64,000 bases of DNA from Ilyomonas sp965219515 (lineage in GTDB: Bacteria > Bacteroidota > Bacteroidia > Chitinophagales > Chitinophagaceae), in contig OZ244776.1 in assembly GCA_965219515.1 (NCBI GenBank), forward strand, positions 2,232,001 to 2,296,000. Reading direction: 5' to 3'. Positions 7,870-16,460 of the stretch are shown one piece after another. The translations under genes and the position numbers were made by a program. Under the pieces are notes generated by a model. It searched no databases. It was not told the origin of the DNA and saw nothing but the letters and a program-made list of their open reading frames with translations. Position 1 is the first letter of the stretch. Every line of letters starts with the position of its first letter.

Positions 7870-9258
7870 ATGGAAAAAAAATACGATGCCATTATTATCG
7901 GTTCGGGACAAGGCGGAACACCGTTAGCCAAAAAGCTGGCTAAACAAGGCTGGAAAACGGCATTGATAGAGAGGAAATATGTAGGCGGAACCTGCGTAAA
8001 CATTGGTTGTACGCCAACCAAAACCATGATTGCTTCTGCCAAAGCTGCTTACAACGCAGCCACAGCAAAAGAAAAAGGCGTTGTAATAAACGATTACCAA
8101 GTGGATTTGCCTGCCATTATTGCCCGCAAAAACAAAATTGTGGAAGGATCGAGAACCGGATTGAAAGAAGGATTGGAACAAACTGAAAATTTAGAACTTA
8201 TCTATGCTCAGGCTTGTTTTTCGGGAGAAAAAAAGCTGTCGGTAACGTTAGAAAATGGCGACACAGATACACTGCAGGCTGAATACATTTTTATTGATTC
8301 CGGAACGCGGTCACGCATTCCGGATATAAAAGGATTGGAAGAAGCGGGTTATTTTACTTCTACCACGCTGATGAACGAAACAAAGCTGCCTGAGCATTTG
8401 TTAATCATCGGCGGCAATTACATTGGGCTTGAATTCGGGCAAATGTATCGCCGCTTCGGAAGCCGCATTACGATATTGGATCATAACGAAAGATTACTGA
8501 TGCGGGAAGACGAAGATATTGCGAAGGAAGTGGTGAAATTTTTAGAAGCGGAAGGCATTGAAATAAAAGTAAATGCGCAAACGCAAAGCGTTGAAAAAAC
8601 AAATAACGGATTGCAGGTAATGGTGAAAACGGGTGATGCTACCGAAGCTGTTTTGTGTTCGCATATTCTTGTGGCAGCGGGCATTACGCCAAATACGGAA
8701 GATTTAAAATTGGCTGTCGCAGGCGTGGAAACCGACGACAAAGGCTTCGTAAAAACGGATGAATTTCTGCAAACAAATGTATCAGGCATTTATGCCATCG
8801 GCGATGTAAAAGGCGGCCCGGCTTTTACGCATATTTCGTATAACGACCATCTTGTGTTGTATAAGAATATCATTAAAGGCAAACACAATAGTATCAGCGA
8901 AAGAATGGTTCCGTATTGTATGTTTACCGACCCTCAATTAGGTCGAATTGGGATAACAGAAACGGAAGCGCGAAAAAAAGGTATAAAGATAAAAGTGGCA
9001 ACACTACCGATGGAGCGTGTAGCCAGAGCCAGAGAAACCGGACATACAAACGGGCTGATGAAAGCCATTGTAAACGAAGATGACGGACAGATTTTGGGCG
9101 CGGCCATCCTTGGCGAAGAAGGCGGCGAAACCATGGCGGTGCTGGAAATGGCGATGTTAGGCAAAGTGCCATATTATGTAATTAAAGAAATGATTCTGGC
9201 GCATCCCACTTATGCCGAATCGCTGAACAATTTATTTCTCTCGCTTGACACCGAATGA
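7870..9258 (+). CDS. Class I pyridine nucleotide-disulfide oxidoreductase (mercuric/thiol-disulfide reductase-like)
   Basis: 462 residues. FAD-binding GSGQGG (residues 11-16), redox pair C42-VNIG-C47, NAD(P)-binding GGNYIGLEFG, the second FAD motif IYAIGDV and the C-terminal interface motif HPTYAE are all present. This places it with glutathione/mercuric/mycothione reductase-type flavoenzymes. It lacks the N-terminal HMA domain and the C-terminal vicinal Cys pair of classical MerA, so mercury reduction is unlikely to be its main job. Its stop overlaps the next start (ATGA), heading an operon with a transporter, egtB and egtD. From context I infer a low-molecular-weight thiol-disulfide substrate, possibly ergothioneine-linked; this is not proven. 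Confidence 0.82.
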   Translation: MEKKYDAIIIGSGQGGTPLAKKLAKQGWKTALIERKYVGGTCVNIGCTPTKTMIASAKAAYNAATAKEKGVVINDYQVDLPAIIARKNKIVEGSRTGLKEGLEQTENLELIYAQACFSGEKKLSVTLENGDTDTLQAEYIFIDSGTRSRIPDIKGLEEAGYFTSTTLMNETKLPEHLLIIGGNYIGLEFGQMYRRFGSRITILDHNERLLMREDEDIAKEVVKFLEAEGIEIKVNAQTQSVEKTNNGLQVMVKTGDATEAVLCSHILVAAGITPNTEDLKLAVAGVETDDKGFVKTDEFLQTNVSGIYAIGDVKGGPAFTHISYNDHLVLYKNIIKGKHNSISERMVPYCMFTDPQLGRIGITETEARKKGIKIKVATLPMERVARARETGHTNGLMKAIVNEDDGQILGAAILGEEGGETMAVLEMAMLGKVPYYVIKEMILAHPTYAESLNNLFLSLDTE

Positions 9259-10205
9259 TAACGCTTGACCATATCAGTAAAAGATTTGGCAATGCGGTAG
9301 CGGTAAATGATATTTCGTTTACCGTGGCAGAAGGCGAAACACTTGTATTATTAGGTACCAGCGGTTGTGGTAAAACGACAACGCTGCGCATGATAAACCG
9401 GCTGACCGAACCTTCATCCGGAAGCATCTTCATTAACGGTAAAAACATTCTGAAGCAACCTGTAGAAGCGTTACGAAGAAATATGGGTTATGTATTGCAG
9501 CATCATGGTTTGTTTCCGCATTATACCATTGCAGAAAACATTGCCGCCGTTCCTCAGCTATTGCATTGGGATAAAGAAAAAATAAAGCATCGCATCAAAG
9601 AACTGATGCGCAAATTAGAGTTGCCCGAAGAATATGCAGCCGCTTATCCGTCAGGTTTGAGCGGCGGACAGCAACAGCGTGTTGGATTGGCAAGAGCCTT
9701 GGCAGCCAGCCCGGATATTTTATTAATGGATGAACCCTTCGGCGCGCTGGATCCGGTTACAAGAATCAGCATTCGTAAAGAATTAAAAGGCCTGGATGAG
9801 CTGAACAAAAAGACCATTGTTTTGGTAACGCACGATGTGCAGGAAGCGTTTGAATTGGGCAATCGCATTTGCCTGATGGATAAAGGCACCATCGTACAAA
9901 TCGGCACACCGGCAGAATTATTGTTTCATCCCTGTAATGACTTTGTTGCGGCTTTTTTTAACGATCAGCGTTTGCAGTTAGAGTTAAATTCAGTTACAAT
10001 AAACGATGTGTGGCAGCAATTTCCTTTGGTAACAGATCATGCAAGACAATCCATTCATCCCTCAAAAAGTTTGTGGGAAGCCATGAAATATATAACTGAA
10101 GAAAATAAAAATATTGTGGTAAAAAACGATGAAACGGGCGAAGTGAGAGAAGTAAGTTTTTCAGATATTCAGATGGCTTTGCATAACAAAAAACAAAACC
10201 GCTAA
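9255..10205 (+). CDS. ABC transporter ATPase, OpuCA/EgtV-like
   Basis: 316 residues. Walker A GTSGCGKTT, signature LSGGQQQR, Walker B ILLMDEPFGALD and the switch His in VTHDV are intact. The sequence follows the quaternary-amine transporter ATPase class (OpuCA/ProV). The C-terminal extension (about residues 245-316) is too short for the two CBS domains usual in OpuCA. The start overlaps the reductase stop by four bases (ATGA), and the permease begins one base after its stop, indicating translational coupling. It energises the fused permease/binding protein that follows. Ergothioneine is the inferred cargo because of the downstream egtB-egtD; glycine betaine or choline is the main alternative. 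Confidence 0.85.
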   Translation: MITLDHISKRFGNAVAVNDISFTVAEGETLVLLGTSGCGKTTTLRMINRLTEPSSGSIFINGKNILKQPVEALRRNMGYVLQHHGLFPHYTIAENIAAVPQLLHWDKEKIKHRIKELMRKLELPEEYAAAYPSGLSGGQQQRVGLARALAASPDILLMDEPFGALDPVTRISIRKELKGLDELNKKTIVLVTHDVQEAFELGNRICLMDKGTIVQIGTPAELLFHPCNDFVAAFFNDQRLQLELNSVTINDVWQQFPLVTDHARQSIHPSKSLWEAMKYITEENKNIVVKNDETGEVREVSFSDIQMALHNKKQNR

Positions 10206-10206
10206 T

Positions 10207-11772
10207 ATGCCCGATCAGCAAAGCTTGTGGCGGTTTATGTCGGAGCAATCAGACAAGTTGTGGAGCCAGACGCTTACGCATATTGGTCTTACTTTTACGT
10301 CTCTTCTTATTGCTATTGTTATCGGCTTGCCGCTGGGCATCTTCATCGCGCAAAAAAAAACGTGGGCGCCTGGCGTGTTGGGCTTTGCCGGCGTGTTGCA
10401 AACCATTCCTTCCATTGCCTTATTGGGTTTTCTGATTCCGTTATTAGGCATTGGTCCTTTACCCGCCATTGCCGCTTTATTTTTATATGCCCTGCTTCCC
10501 ATCATCCGAAATACTTATACAGGCATCAGAGAAGTAAACGCTTCGGTAATTGATGCGGCAAAAGGCATTGGCATGAGCAGCCGGCAAGTACTTTTTAAAG
10601 TTCAGCTTCCACTTGCCATGCCCGTTATCCTGGCAGGCATCAGAACGGCAACGGTTATTAATGTTGGCGTAGCTACGTTAGCGGCTTACATTGCTGCCGG
10701 CGGATTGGGCGAATTTATTTTTGGCGGCATTTCATTAAACAATACCAATATGATTCTGGCAGGGGCCATTCCGGCTGCGCTGCTTGCCATCCTGTTTGAT
10801 TTCCTGCTTTCGCTGGCGCAAAAAATCAAACTGAAAAACATTCGCAAAACAGCATTGATATTACCTGTTCTGCTGTTGCTGCTTTCTTCTTTTTATCTTA
10901 TTCCGGCAACGGGAAACAAGCTGCTGGCTGGCTTTACGCCGGAATTTATGGGAAGAGAAGACGGCTATCTCGGGTTGACATCGGTATATGATTTACACAT
11001 TCCAAACGTAGTAATCAGCGATGCCGTAATGTACAAAGCCGAGTACGAAAAAAAATTAGACGTGATAAGTGGTTACAGTACTGATGGTCGCCTGAAAGCT
11101 TATAACCTGATTACATTACAGGACGATAAAAAAATATTTCCTCCTTACTATGCCGCACCGGTTGTTCGCAACGATGTGTTGCAAAAACATCCCGAAGTAA
11201 GAGATGTATTAAATTCATTATCGGGTATGATTAATGACAGCATTATGACCGAACTGAATTATCGCGTAGATTATAACAAACAATTGCCGGAAGCGGTTGC
11301 AAAAGATTTTTTAATTCGGCATCATTTATACAAACCGTCGCAACATGGCACCAAAGGTGTTATTCGTTTAGGTTCAAAAATATTTGGAGAGCAATATATT
11401 CTTATCAGCATGTATCGCATGTTACTTGAAGGCAATACACAGTTGCAGGTTGAAACAAAAACCGGGTTGGGCGGAACAAAGATTTGTTTTGATGCGCTGG
11501 TAAATAACAACATTGATATGTATCCCGAATATACCGGTACCGGTTTACTTGTGCTTTTGCAGCCAACAAAACAAGAGCTAAAAAAATTATCGGGTGATAA
11601 ACAAGCGGTTTATGATTTTGTAAAAGAACAATTTTTGCAGCAATACCAGTTACAATGGCTGCAACCGATTGGCTTTAACAACACGTATGCATTAATGATG
11701 CGCCGCAATCAGGCGAAAGAAAAAAATATTGTTACTATTTCAGATTTAAAAAATTATTTAAACGAAAAATGA
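10207..11772 (+). CDS. Fused ABC permease and osmoprotectant/ergothioneine-type binding domain, with permuted binding domain
   Basis: 521 residues. Residues 1-230 form a BPD-type permease (several membrane helices; EAA-like loop near 114-140) ending in a further hydrophobic helix at about 214-233. Residues 240-521 are an OpuAC/ProX-type binding domain. Fusion of the two is known in OpuC-like and EgtU transporters. Here the domain order is unusual: FMGREDGYLGL (247-257), YSTDG (290-294) and DDKKIFPPY (307-315 region) come before IRLGSKIFGEQYIL (386-399), GLGGT (420-424), DMYPEYTGTG (437-446) and GFNNTYAL (489-496). In the family the second set normally comes first. This is a circular permutation read directly from motif order. 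It overlaps egtB by ATGA. Confidence 0.83.
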   Translation: MPDQQSLWRFMSEQSDKLWSQTLTHIGLTFTSLLIAIVIGLPLGIFIAQKKTWAPGVLGFAGVLQTIPSIALLGFLIPLLGIGPLPAIAALFLYALLPIIRNTYTGIREVNASVIDAAKGIGMSSRQVLFKVQLPLAMPVILAGIRTATVINVGVATLAAYIAAGGLGEFIFGGISLNNTNMILAGAIPAALLAILFDFLLSLAQKIKLKNIRKTALILPVLLLLLSSFYLIPATGNKLLAGFTPEFMGREDGYLGLTSVYDLHIPNVVISDAVMYKAEYEKKLDVISGYSTDGRLKAYNLITLQDDKKIFPPYYAAPVVRNDVLQKHPEVRDVLNSLSGMINDSIMTELNYRVDYNKQLPEAVAKDFLIRHHLYKPSQHGTKGVIRLGSKIFGEQYILISMYRMLLEGNTQLQVETKTGLGGTKICFDALVNNNIDMYPEYTGTGLLVLLQPTKQELKKLSGDKQAVYDFVKEQFLQQYQLQWLQPIGFNNTYALMMRRNQAKEKNIVTISDLKNYLNEK

Positions 11773-12920
11773 ATTTAACTGACAAATACAAACTGGTTCG
11801 CCAACATACCAACGACATTTGCGCGCCGTTGCAAACGGAAGATTATGTGGTGCAACCGATAGAAGATGTAAGCCCGCCCAAGTGGCATTTGGGACACAGC
11901 ACCTGGTTTTTTGAAACATTTTTGTTAAAGCCTCATGCGAAAGATTATGAGGAATATAACGCTGATTACAATTATGTTTTCAACAGTTATTACGAAACCG
12001 TTGGCGCAAGAGTTGTTCGCACAGACAGAGGAAATTTAAGTCGCCCTACCGTTGCCGATGTTTATGAATACAGAAACTATGTGGATGAAGCGATGATTGA
12101 TTTTTTAAATGATGACATCAGCGATGACATAAAAGAACTGGTTGTGCTGGGCTTTAATCATGAACAGCAGCATCAGGAATTATTATACAGCGACATCAAA
12201 TACATTCTGGGACATAATCCATTGTTTCCGGCATACGATAAAAATGGCATTGAAACAACTTCTGATATTACACCAAACAATGAATTTATTCCGGTTACAG
12301 AAGGCGTGTATGAAATTGGTTATGGCGGCAGAGGCTTTTGTTTTGATAATGAGTTAAATCGTCATAAAGTTTACCTGCCGTCATATCACATTGCACCACA
12401 ATTGGTAACCAACAAAGAATATTTAGATTTCATCAATGCCGGTGGTTACAAAGATTTTCGCTGGTGGCACGCCGAAGGCTGGAATCTTGTAAAATCAACC
12501 GGTTTGCAATCGCCGCTATATTGGCATTTGATAAACGGGCAATGGTGTTCATATACGCTGAAAGGCTTGCAGCCATTGGATTTGAATCAACCCGTTATGC
12601 ACGTTAATTTTTTTGAAGCGGCTGCGTATGCTGCCTGGAAGGGAATGCGGTTACCAACCGAAGCCGAATGGGAAGTGGCTGCCAATCAGTTTGACTGGGG
12701 ACATGTTTGGGAGTGGACAGACAGCGCTTATTTGCCGTATCCCGGCTTTAGCAAAGCAGAAGGCGCCGTTGGCGAATACAATGGTAAATTTATGGTGAAT
12801 CAAATGGTACTGCGCGGCGCCTCGGTAGCAACGCCTGAAGGTCATAGCAGAATTTCATACCGCAATTTTTTTCAAACACATTTACAATGGCAATTTACGG
12901 GAATCAGGCTGGCGCAGTAA
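11769..12920 (+). CDS. egtB: Ergothioneine biosynthesis protein EgtB (hercynine oxygenase / sulfoxide synthase)
   Basis: 383 residues. The N-terminal DinB-like half carries the non-haem iron ligands: His43 in KWHLGHSTWFFE and the HX3HXE motif H131-EQQ-H135-Q-E137. The C-terminal half is an FGE-sulfatase-like domain (GGRGFCFDNE, LPTEAEWE, VWEWTDSAY, RGASVATP, SYRNFF). EgtB uses Fe(II) and oxygen to join hercynine to cysteine or gamma-glutamylcysteine, giving a sulfoxide. Length is slightly below the mycobacterial enzyme. No egtA or egtC is nearby, so cysteine may be the direct sulfur donor (inference). It overlaps the transporter gene by 4 bases and egtD by 34 bases. Confidence 0.92.
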   Translation: MNLTDKYKLVRQHTNDICAPLQTEDYVVQPIEDVSPPKWHLGHSTWFFETFLLKPHAKDYEEYNADYNYVFNSYYETVGARVVRTDRGNLSRPTVADVYEYRNYVDEAMIDFLNDDISDDIKELVVLGFNHEQQHQELLYSDIKYILGHNPLFPAYDKNGIETTSDITPNNEFIPVTEGVYEIGYGGRGFCFDNELNRHKVYLPSYHIAPQLVTNKEYLDFINAGGYKDFRWWHAEGWNLVKSTGLQSPLYWHLINGQWCSYTLKGLQPLDLNQPVMHVNFFEAAAYAAWKGMRLPTEAEWEVAANQFDWGHVWEWTDSAYLPYPGFSKAEGAVGEYNGKFMVNQMVLRGASVATPEGHSRISYRNFFQTHLQWQFTGIRLAQ

Positions 12921-13873
12921 CAACAAAAGTGGCAAATCAGTTTTATGCAGATGTAATCAGCGGGTTGCGGTCAACACCCAAACGGTTGCAATCGAAATAC
13001 TTTTACGATGGGGAAGGCGATGCGTTGTTTCAGCAAATTATGGCGTCGCCGGAATATTATCTCACCGATTGCGAGATGGAAATTTTTTCCAGGCAAACAT
13101 CAGATCTGGCCCAAACTTTCCTAAACAAATATTCGGAGTTTGATGTGGTGGAATTAGGTGCGGGCGACGCTACCAAATCGGTTTTTTTGTTGGAGGAACT
13201 TGCCGCATGTCATATTGATTTTACATATTTCCCGGTTGATATTTCGGGCAATGTCATTCGCTTGCTGGAAAAAGAATTGCCCAAAAAAGTTAAGGGAATC
13301 GCTATAACAGGCTTGCAGGGCGAATATTTTGAGATGGTAAAAAAAGCGAATTTTCTTTCAACAAAAAGAAAGCTGATTTTATTTTTGGGCAGCAACATCG
13401 GCAACTTCTCAAAAGCAGACGCAGCAAGCTTTCTAACCGCTTTGCAACAATGTTTACTACCGGGCGATCTGATGCTGATCGGTTTTGATTTAAAGAAAAA
13501 TCCTTCGCAGATCTTAGCTGCTTATAACGATGCCGGCGGCGTTACCAAAGCGTTTAACTTAAACTTACTAAAACGAATTAATAATGACTTAGGCGGCGAT
13601 TTTAACATCGCGAAATTCAGTCATTATCCTACTTATAATCCCATAACCGGCGCATGCGAAAGTCATCTCATCAGTCTTCAGAAACAAACCGTAACCATAG
13701 CTGACACAGAAGTATTTCAGTTTGAAAAATTTGAGCCGATACACATGGAATTATCTCAAAAATATTCGGTAAAAGAAACCGATGCGCTCGCAGTACAAAC
13801 CGGCTTTGCGCCCATTCATCATTTCTACGATTCGCACGAATGGTTTTTAGATGCTGTCTGGGAAAAAAACTAA
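12887..13873 (+). CDS. egtD: L-histidine N(alpha)-methyltransferase EgtD
   Basis: 328 residues, the family's usual size. It shows the EgtD signature SKYFYDGEGDALFQ (residues 37-50) followed by PEYYLTDCEMEI, the SAM-binding motif VVELGAGDATKS (87-98), LFLGSNIGNF and a C-terminal ELSQKYS and FYDSHEWFLDAVW. It trimethylates histidine to hercynine, the substrate of EgtB. The start at 12887 lies inside the last 34 bases of egtB. The only possible later start before the conserved core is a GTG at residue 16, so the overlap is probably real and suggests translational coupling. It is the last gene of the operon. Confidence 0.93.
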   Translation: MAIYGNQAGAVTTKVANQFYADVISGLRSTPKRLQSKYFYDGEGDALFQQIMASPEYYLTDCEMEIFSRQTSDLAQTFLNKYSEFDVVELGAGDATKSVFLLEELAACHIDFTYFPVDISGNVIRLLEKELPKKVKGIAITGLQGEYFEMVKKANFLSTKRKLILFLGSNIGNFSKADAASFLTALQQCLLPGDLMLIGFDLKKNPSQILAAYNDAGGVTKAFNLNLLKRINNDLGGDFNIAKFSHYPTYNPITGACESHLISLQKQTVTIADTEVFQFEKFEPIHMELSQKYSVKETDALAVQTGFAPIHHFYDSHEWFLDAVWEKN

Positions 13874-13945
13874 TGTAAGAAGCGATATTTTAATGTAAAA
13901 TAAACAGCGGTTTTGTCTCAGCGAATTGTACTTCATCAATAAACC

Positions 13946-14998
13946 TTACAGTAACAGTGCAGTAATTTTTTTTACCGCACTTTGCAAAACCGTCATATTT
14001 TTTTCTGAAGACAAAGCGATTCGTATAAAACCTGTATCGTTCTCTGCCGAGCATTCATGGCTTCCCGTTATCAAAATCTGCTGCTTCAATAATTCGCCAA
14101 CCAGTTGCTTTGAATGATGCGAACCTGGCAACGAAATCCATATATGAAACGCCGTAGGAAAAGTACTATAAACCAATCCGTTTAACAACGGCTGAATTAA
14201 TTGTTGCCGCTCTTCGCCTTCCTTTTGTTTTTGATTAATCAGTTTTTTAAAGTCGGAATTTTGTAAAAGATATTGAGAAAATAAAACGGATAGGGAAGAA
14301 GCCGATCCGCCGGCTTCATCAATGATTCCAGACAAAACCGAGAGTGTATGTTTCGGATAAATAATAAAGCAGGTTTTGATAAAAGAATTATAGGGTTTTG
14401 CGAAGCTGAAAATATGAATGGTTTTTTCCGGTAACAATTTTAAAAATGCCGGCGGCGGATCCGGATGCAGAAAACGGTACGCATCGTCTTCAATCAATAT
14501 GGCATTGCTGTTACGAACAATGTCTGCTATTTCATTTCTACGCTGCATGCTCATTACCGCGCATGTTGGGTTTTGAATGGTTGGCTGCACATAAAAAACG
14601 GCAACCTTTTTATCTATTGCCGCCTGCATGGCTTCCGGAATCATTCCCTGTTCATCGCAATCAACAGTATAAAGCTGATACCCAAGCAACCCGGCTGTTT
14701 TTTTAAAACCGCTGTATGTAAATTTTTCTACGCCGATAACCGGACGCGACGTGCGTAAAGCGCTTAAAATGGCGAAAATGGCAAGGGTGGCGCTGTTGCC
14801 AATTTGTATATCGCTTGTGCTGCTTAGCAAAGAAGCCGGTATATTCAGAAAGGAAACCAGTAGTTTGAAACACAATTCCGAATCAACAGAATCAGGTTGC
14901 TGTAACAGTTTATTTTTATTAAGATGATGCGAAACAAAGTTGGTAAATATTTCACTTTCGGCATCAAGAACCGGATAGTTGGAACGCAGATTTATCAT
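13946..14998 (-). CDS. PLP-dependent aminotransferase, class I/II (MocR-catalytic-domain-like)
   Basis: 350 residues with fold-type I features: QPTIQNPTCAVMS (substrate/PLP pocket), LIEDDAYRFL (Asp binding the pyridine nitrogen) and HIFSFAKPYNSF containing the likely Schiff-base Lys. It has no N-terminal GntR helix-turn-helix, so it is an enzyme rather than a MocR regulator. The usual GLRLGY stretch after the Lys is replaced by SFIKTCFI. It is convergent with egtD, 70 bases away. It may be an ordinary amino-acid aminotransferase. Because EgtE (the C-S lyase of ergothioneine synthesis) is a PLP enzyme and no egtE is present, a role in that pathway is possible but only an inference. Confidence 0.72.
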   Translation of the reverse strand: MINLRSNYPVLDAESEIFTNFVSHHLNKNKLLQQPDSVDSELCFKLLVSFLNIPASLLSSTSDIQIGNSATLAIFAILSALRTSRPVIGVEKFTYSGFKKTAGLLGYQLYTVDCDEQGMIPEAMQAAIDKKVAVFYVQPTIQNPTCAVMSMQRRNEIADIVRNSNAILIEDDAYRFLHPDPPPAFLKLLPEKTIHIFSFAKPYNSFIKTCFIIYPKHTLSVLSGIIDEAGGSASSLSVLFSQYLLQNSDFKKLINQKQKEGEERQQLIQPLLNGLVYSTFPTAFHIWISLPGSHHSKQLVGELLKQQILITGSHECSAENDTGFIRIALSSEKNMTVLQSAVKKITALLL

Positions 14999-15217
14999 AC
15001 TTTTTTATGTAAACTGGCAGGCTAATCAATTTATTTTTATATGGATAAAAATAATGTTGTCAACATTCAGGCATCTTTTAATTGCTTTATATTTTTTAAA
15101 GTAAGCATCACATTCATTTGCCATAAGTTAATATTGCAGCTATTACAATAACCATATAAATTTGCTTTTTTAAAGAAAAACCTTCGATTCGATTGTTTAA
15201 CCAGTAAAAATAATAAT

Positions 15218-15595
15218 ATGCTTACTCCTGCAAACGTATTCAGCAGTTTTTCCACGGATAAAATAGAGACAGTTAAAGAGTTTTACAACAAAGTTCTCGG
15301 AATAAAAACAGAAGACGATCCGATGGGAATTTTAGATTTGCATTTTGACGGTGGTCATCATGTAATGATTTATCCCAAAGCCGATCATCAGCCCGCTTCA
15401 TTTACCGTTCTCAATTTTATGGTGTCAAACATTGAACAAACCGTTGATAGCCTTAGGGCAGCCGGTGTAACATTTGAACAGTATGAAGGCGAAATAAAAA
15501 CTGATGAAAAAGGAATTTCGAGAGGTAACGGACCAAACATAGCCTGGTTTAAAGATCCTGCCGGAAATATTTTATCCGTTATCGAACAAGAATAA
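15218..15595 (+). CDS. VOC (glyoxalase/bleomycin resistance-like) family protein
   Basis: 125 residues forming one vicinal-oxygen-chelate module pair: an initial FSSFSTDKIETVKEFYNKVLGI, a central FTVLNFMVSNIEQTVDSLRAAGV and a final GPNIAWFKDPAGNILSVIE. This is the standard betaalphabetabetabeta repeat layout. It is cytosolic. The family covers lyases, dioxygenases and resistance proteins; nothing in the sequence identifies the substrate. It is a single gene, convergent with msrB. Confidence 0.82.
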   Translation: MLTPANVFSSFSTDKIETVKEFYNKVLGIKTEDDPMGILDLHFDGGHHVMIYPKADHQPASFTVLNFMVSNIEQTVDSLRAAGVTFEQYEGEIKTDEKGISRGNGPNIAWFKDPAGNILSVIEQE

Positions 15596-15662
15596 CAAGG
15601 CACTTACTCACCTTTACACAAAGCAAATAAGCGCCTTTGTTTTAAATAATTACAACCCGTTA

Positions 15663-16139
15663 TTATTTCTGCTGCGGATGCTCTGCTTCGTATCTCTTTC
15701 CAGCTTCTTTCGCTTTGTCAAAATCAAGCACAACGCCGTTGATGCAATAGCGCAAACCGGTTGGTTTCGGGCCATCATCAAACACGTGCCCCAAATGCGA
15801 ATGACAGCGGCCGCACATCACTTCGGTACGTTGCATTCCATAAGTATTGTCGGTTTCATAAATAACCGATCCCTTGCTAACCGGCTCGTAAAAACTCGGC
15901 CAGCCGCAACCGCTTTCAAATTTCGTATCGCTTCTAAACAAAGCATTGCCGCAAACGGCGCAATAATAAGTTCCGATTTCATCGAAATCTTCGTATTTGC
16001 TGGTGTATGGGCGCTCCGTGCCTTTTTCACGTGCCACATGATAGACATCGTCGGGCAACAGCTTTTTCCATTCTTCGTTGCTTACATTTACTTTATCGGT
16101 ATTGGTTTTTGAAAATACCGGATTCGTAGTATTATCCAT
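15663..16139 (-). CDS. msrB: Peptide-methionine (R)-S-oxide reductase MsrB
   Basis: 158 residues, a complete SelR/MsrB domain. Zinc-binding pairs CAVC and CGRC, the GCGWPSFYEP block, HLGHVFDDGP and the catalytic Cys in GLRYCING are all present. It has no signal peptide, so it acts in the cytosol and reduces methionine-R-sulfoxide in proteins. An exported MsrA is encoded separately near 39.4 kb. The N-terminal 20 residues before the domain are low-complexity. It is transcribed as a single gene convergent with the VOC gene. Confidence 0.95.
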   Translation of the reverse strand: MDNTTNPVFSKTNTDKVNVSNEEWKKLLPDDVYHVAREKGTERPYTSKYEDFDEIGTYYCAVCGNALFRSDTKFESGCGWPSFYEPVSKGSVIYETDNTYGMQRTEVMCGRCHSHLGHVFDDGPKPTGLRYCINGVVLDFDKAKEAGKRYEAEHPQQK

Positions 16140-16329
16140 ATTATTTTTTTTTTATGATGACAGCAGTTCTGCGTATTATAAACTGCATTCTTCCATTATC
16201 TTTTCAAGAACCGTACTAATTTATCCAATACAGCAACCCATAATTGCAAAAGGATTTGTAATTATGCGATGGATGTGCTTGCGCATTCATGTAGTTTCTG
16301 TTATTTTTGCCGCCCGTAAAAAGCCAAAT

Positions 16330-16402
16330 GACTCCGTAGCTCAGTTGGTAGAGCAATTGACTCTTAATCAATGGGTCCAGAGTTCGAGCCTCTGCGGGGT
16401 CA
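16330..16402 (+). tRNA. tRNA-Lys (anticodon CTT)
   Basis: Cloverleaf read by eye: acceptor stem GACTCCG/CGGGGTC (one G-U pair), D arm with AGCTCAGTTGGTAGAGC, anticodon stem ATTGA/TCAAT with loop CTCTTAA giving anticodon CTT, and T arm with GTTCGAGCC. It is 73 nt including the discriminator A; CCA is not encoded. Confidence 0.95.
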
Positions 16403-16408
16403 TATTGT

Positions 16409-16438
16409 AAAAGCTTTCAGAATAAACTGAAAGCTTTT
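16409..16438 (+). terminator. Intrinsic terminator after tRNA-Lys
   Basis: Perfect hairpin arms AAAGCTTTCAG and CTGAAAGCTTT around a 6-base loop, beginning seven bases after the tRNA and followed by TTATATTTTA. It probably ends the tRNA transcript; being symmetric, it may also act on the minus-strand barrel gene that ends at 16461. Confidence 0.75.
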
Positions 16439-16460
16439 ATATTTTAAAAACAAGTAACGC

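Noticed and set aside
7870..9258. Classical mercuric reductase merA
   Set aside because: No HMA domain, no C-terminal vicinal Cys pair, no merR/merT/merP nearby; the operon context points to thiol metabolism.
13946..14998. MocR-type transcription regulator
   Set aside because: There is no N-terminal GntR helix-turn-helix; only the aminotransferase-like part is present.
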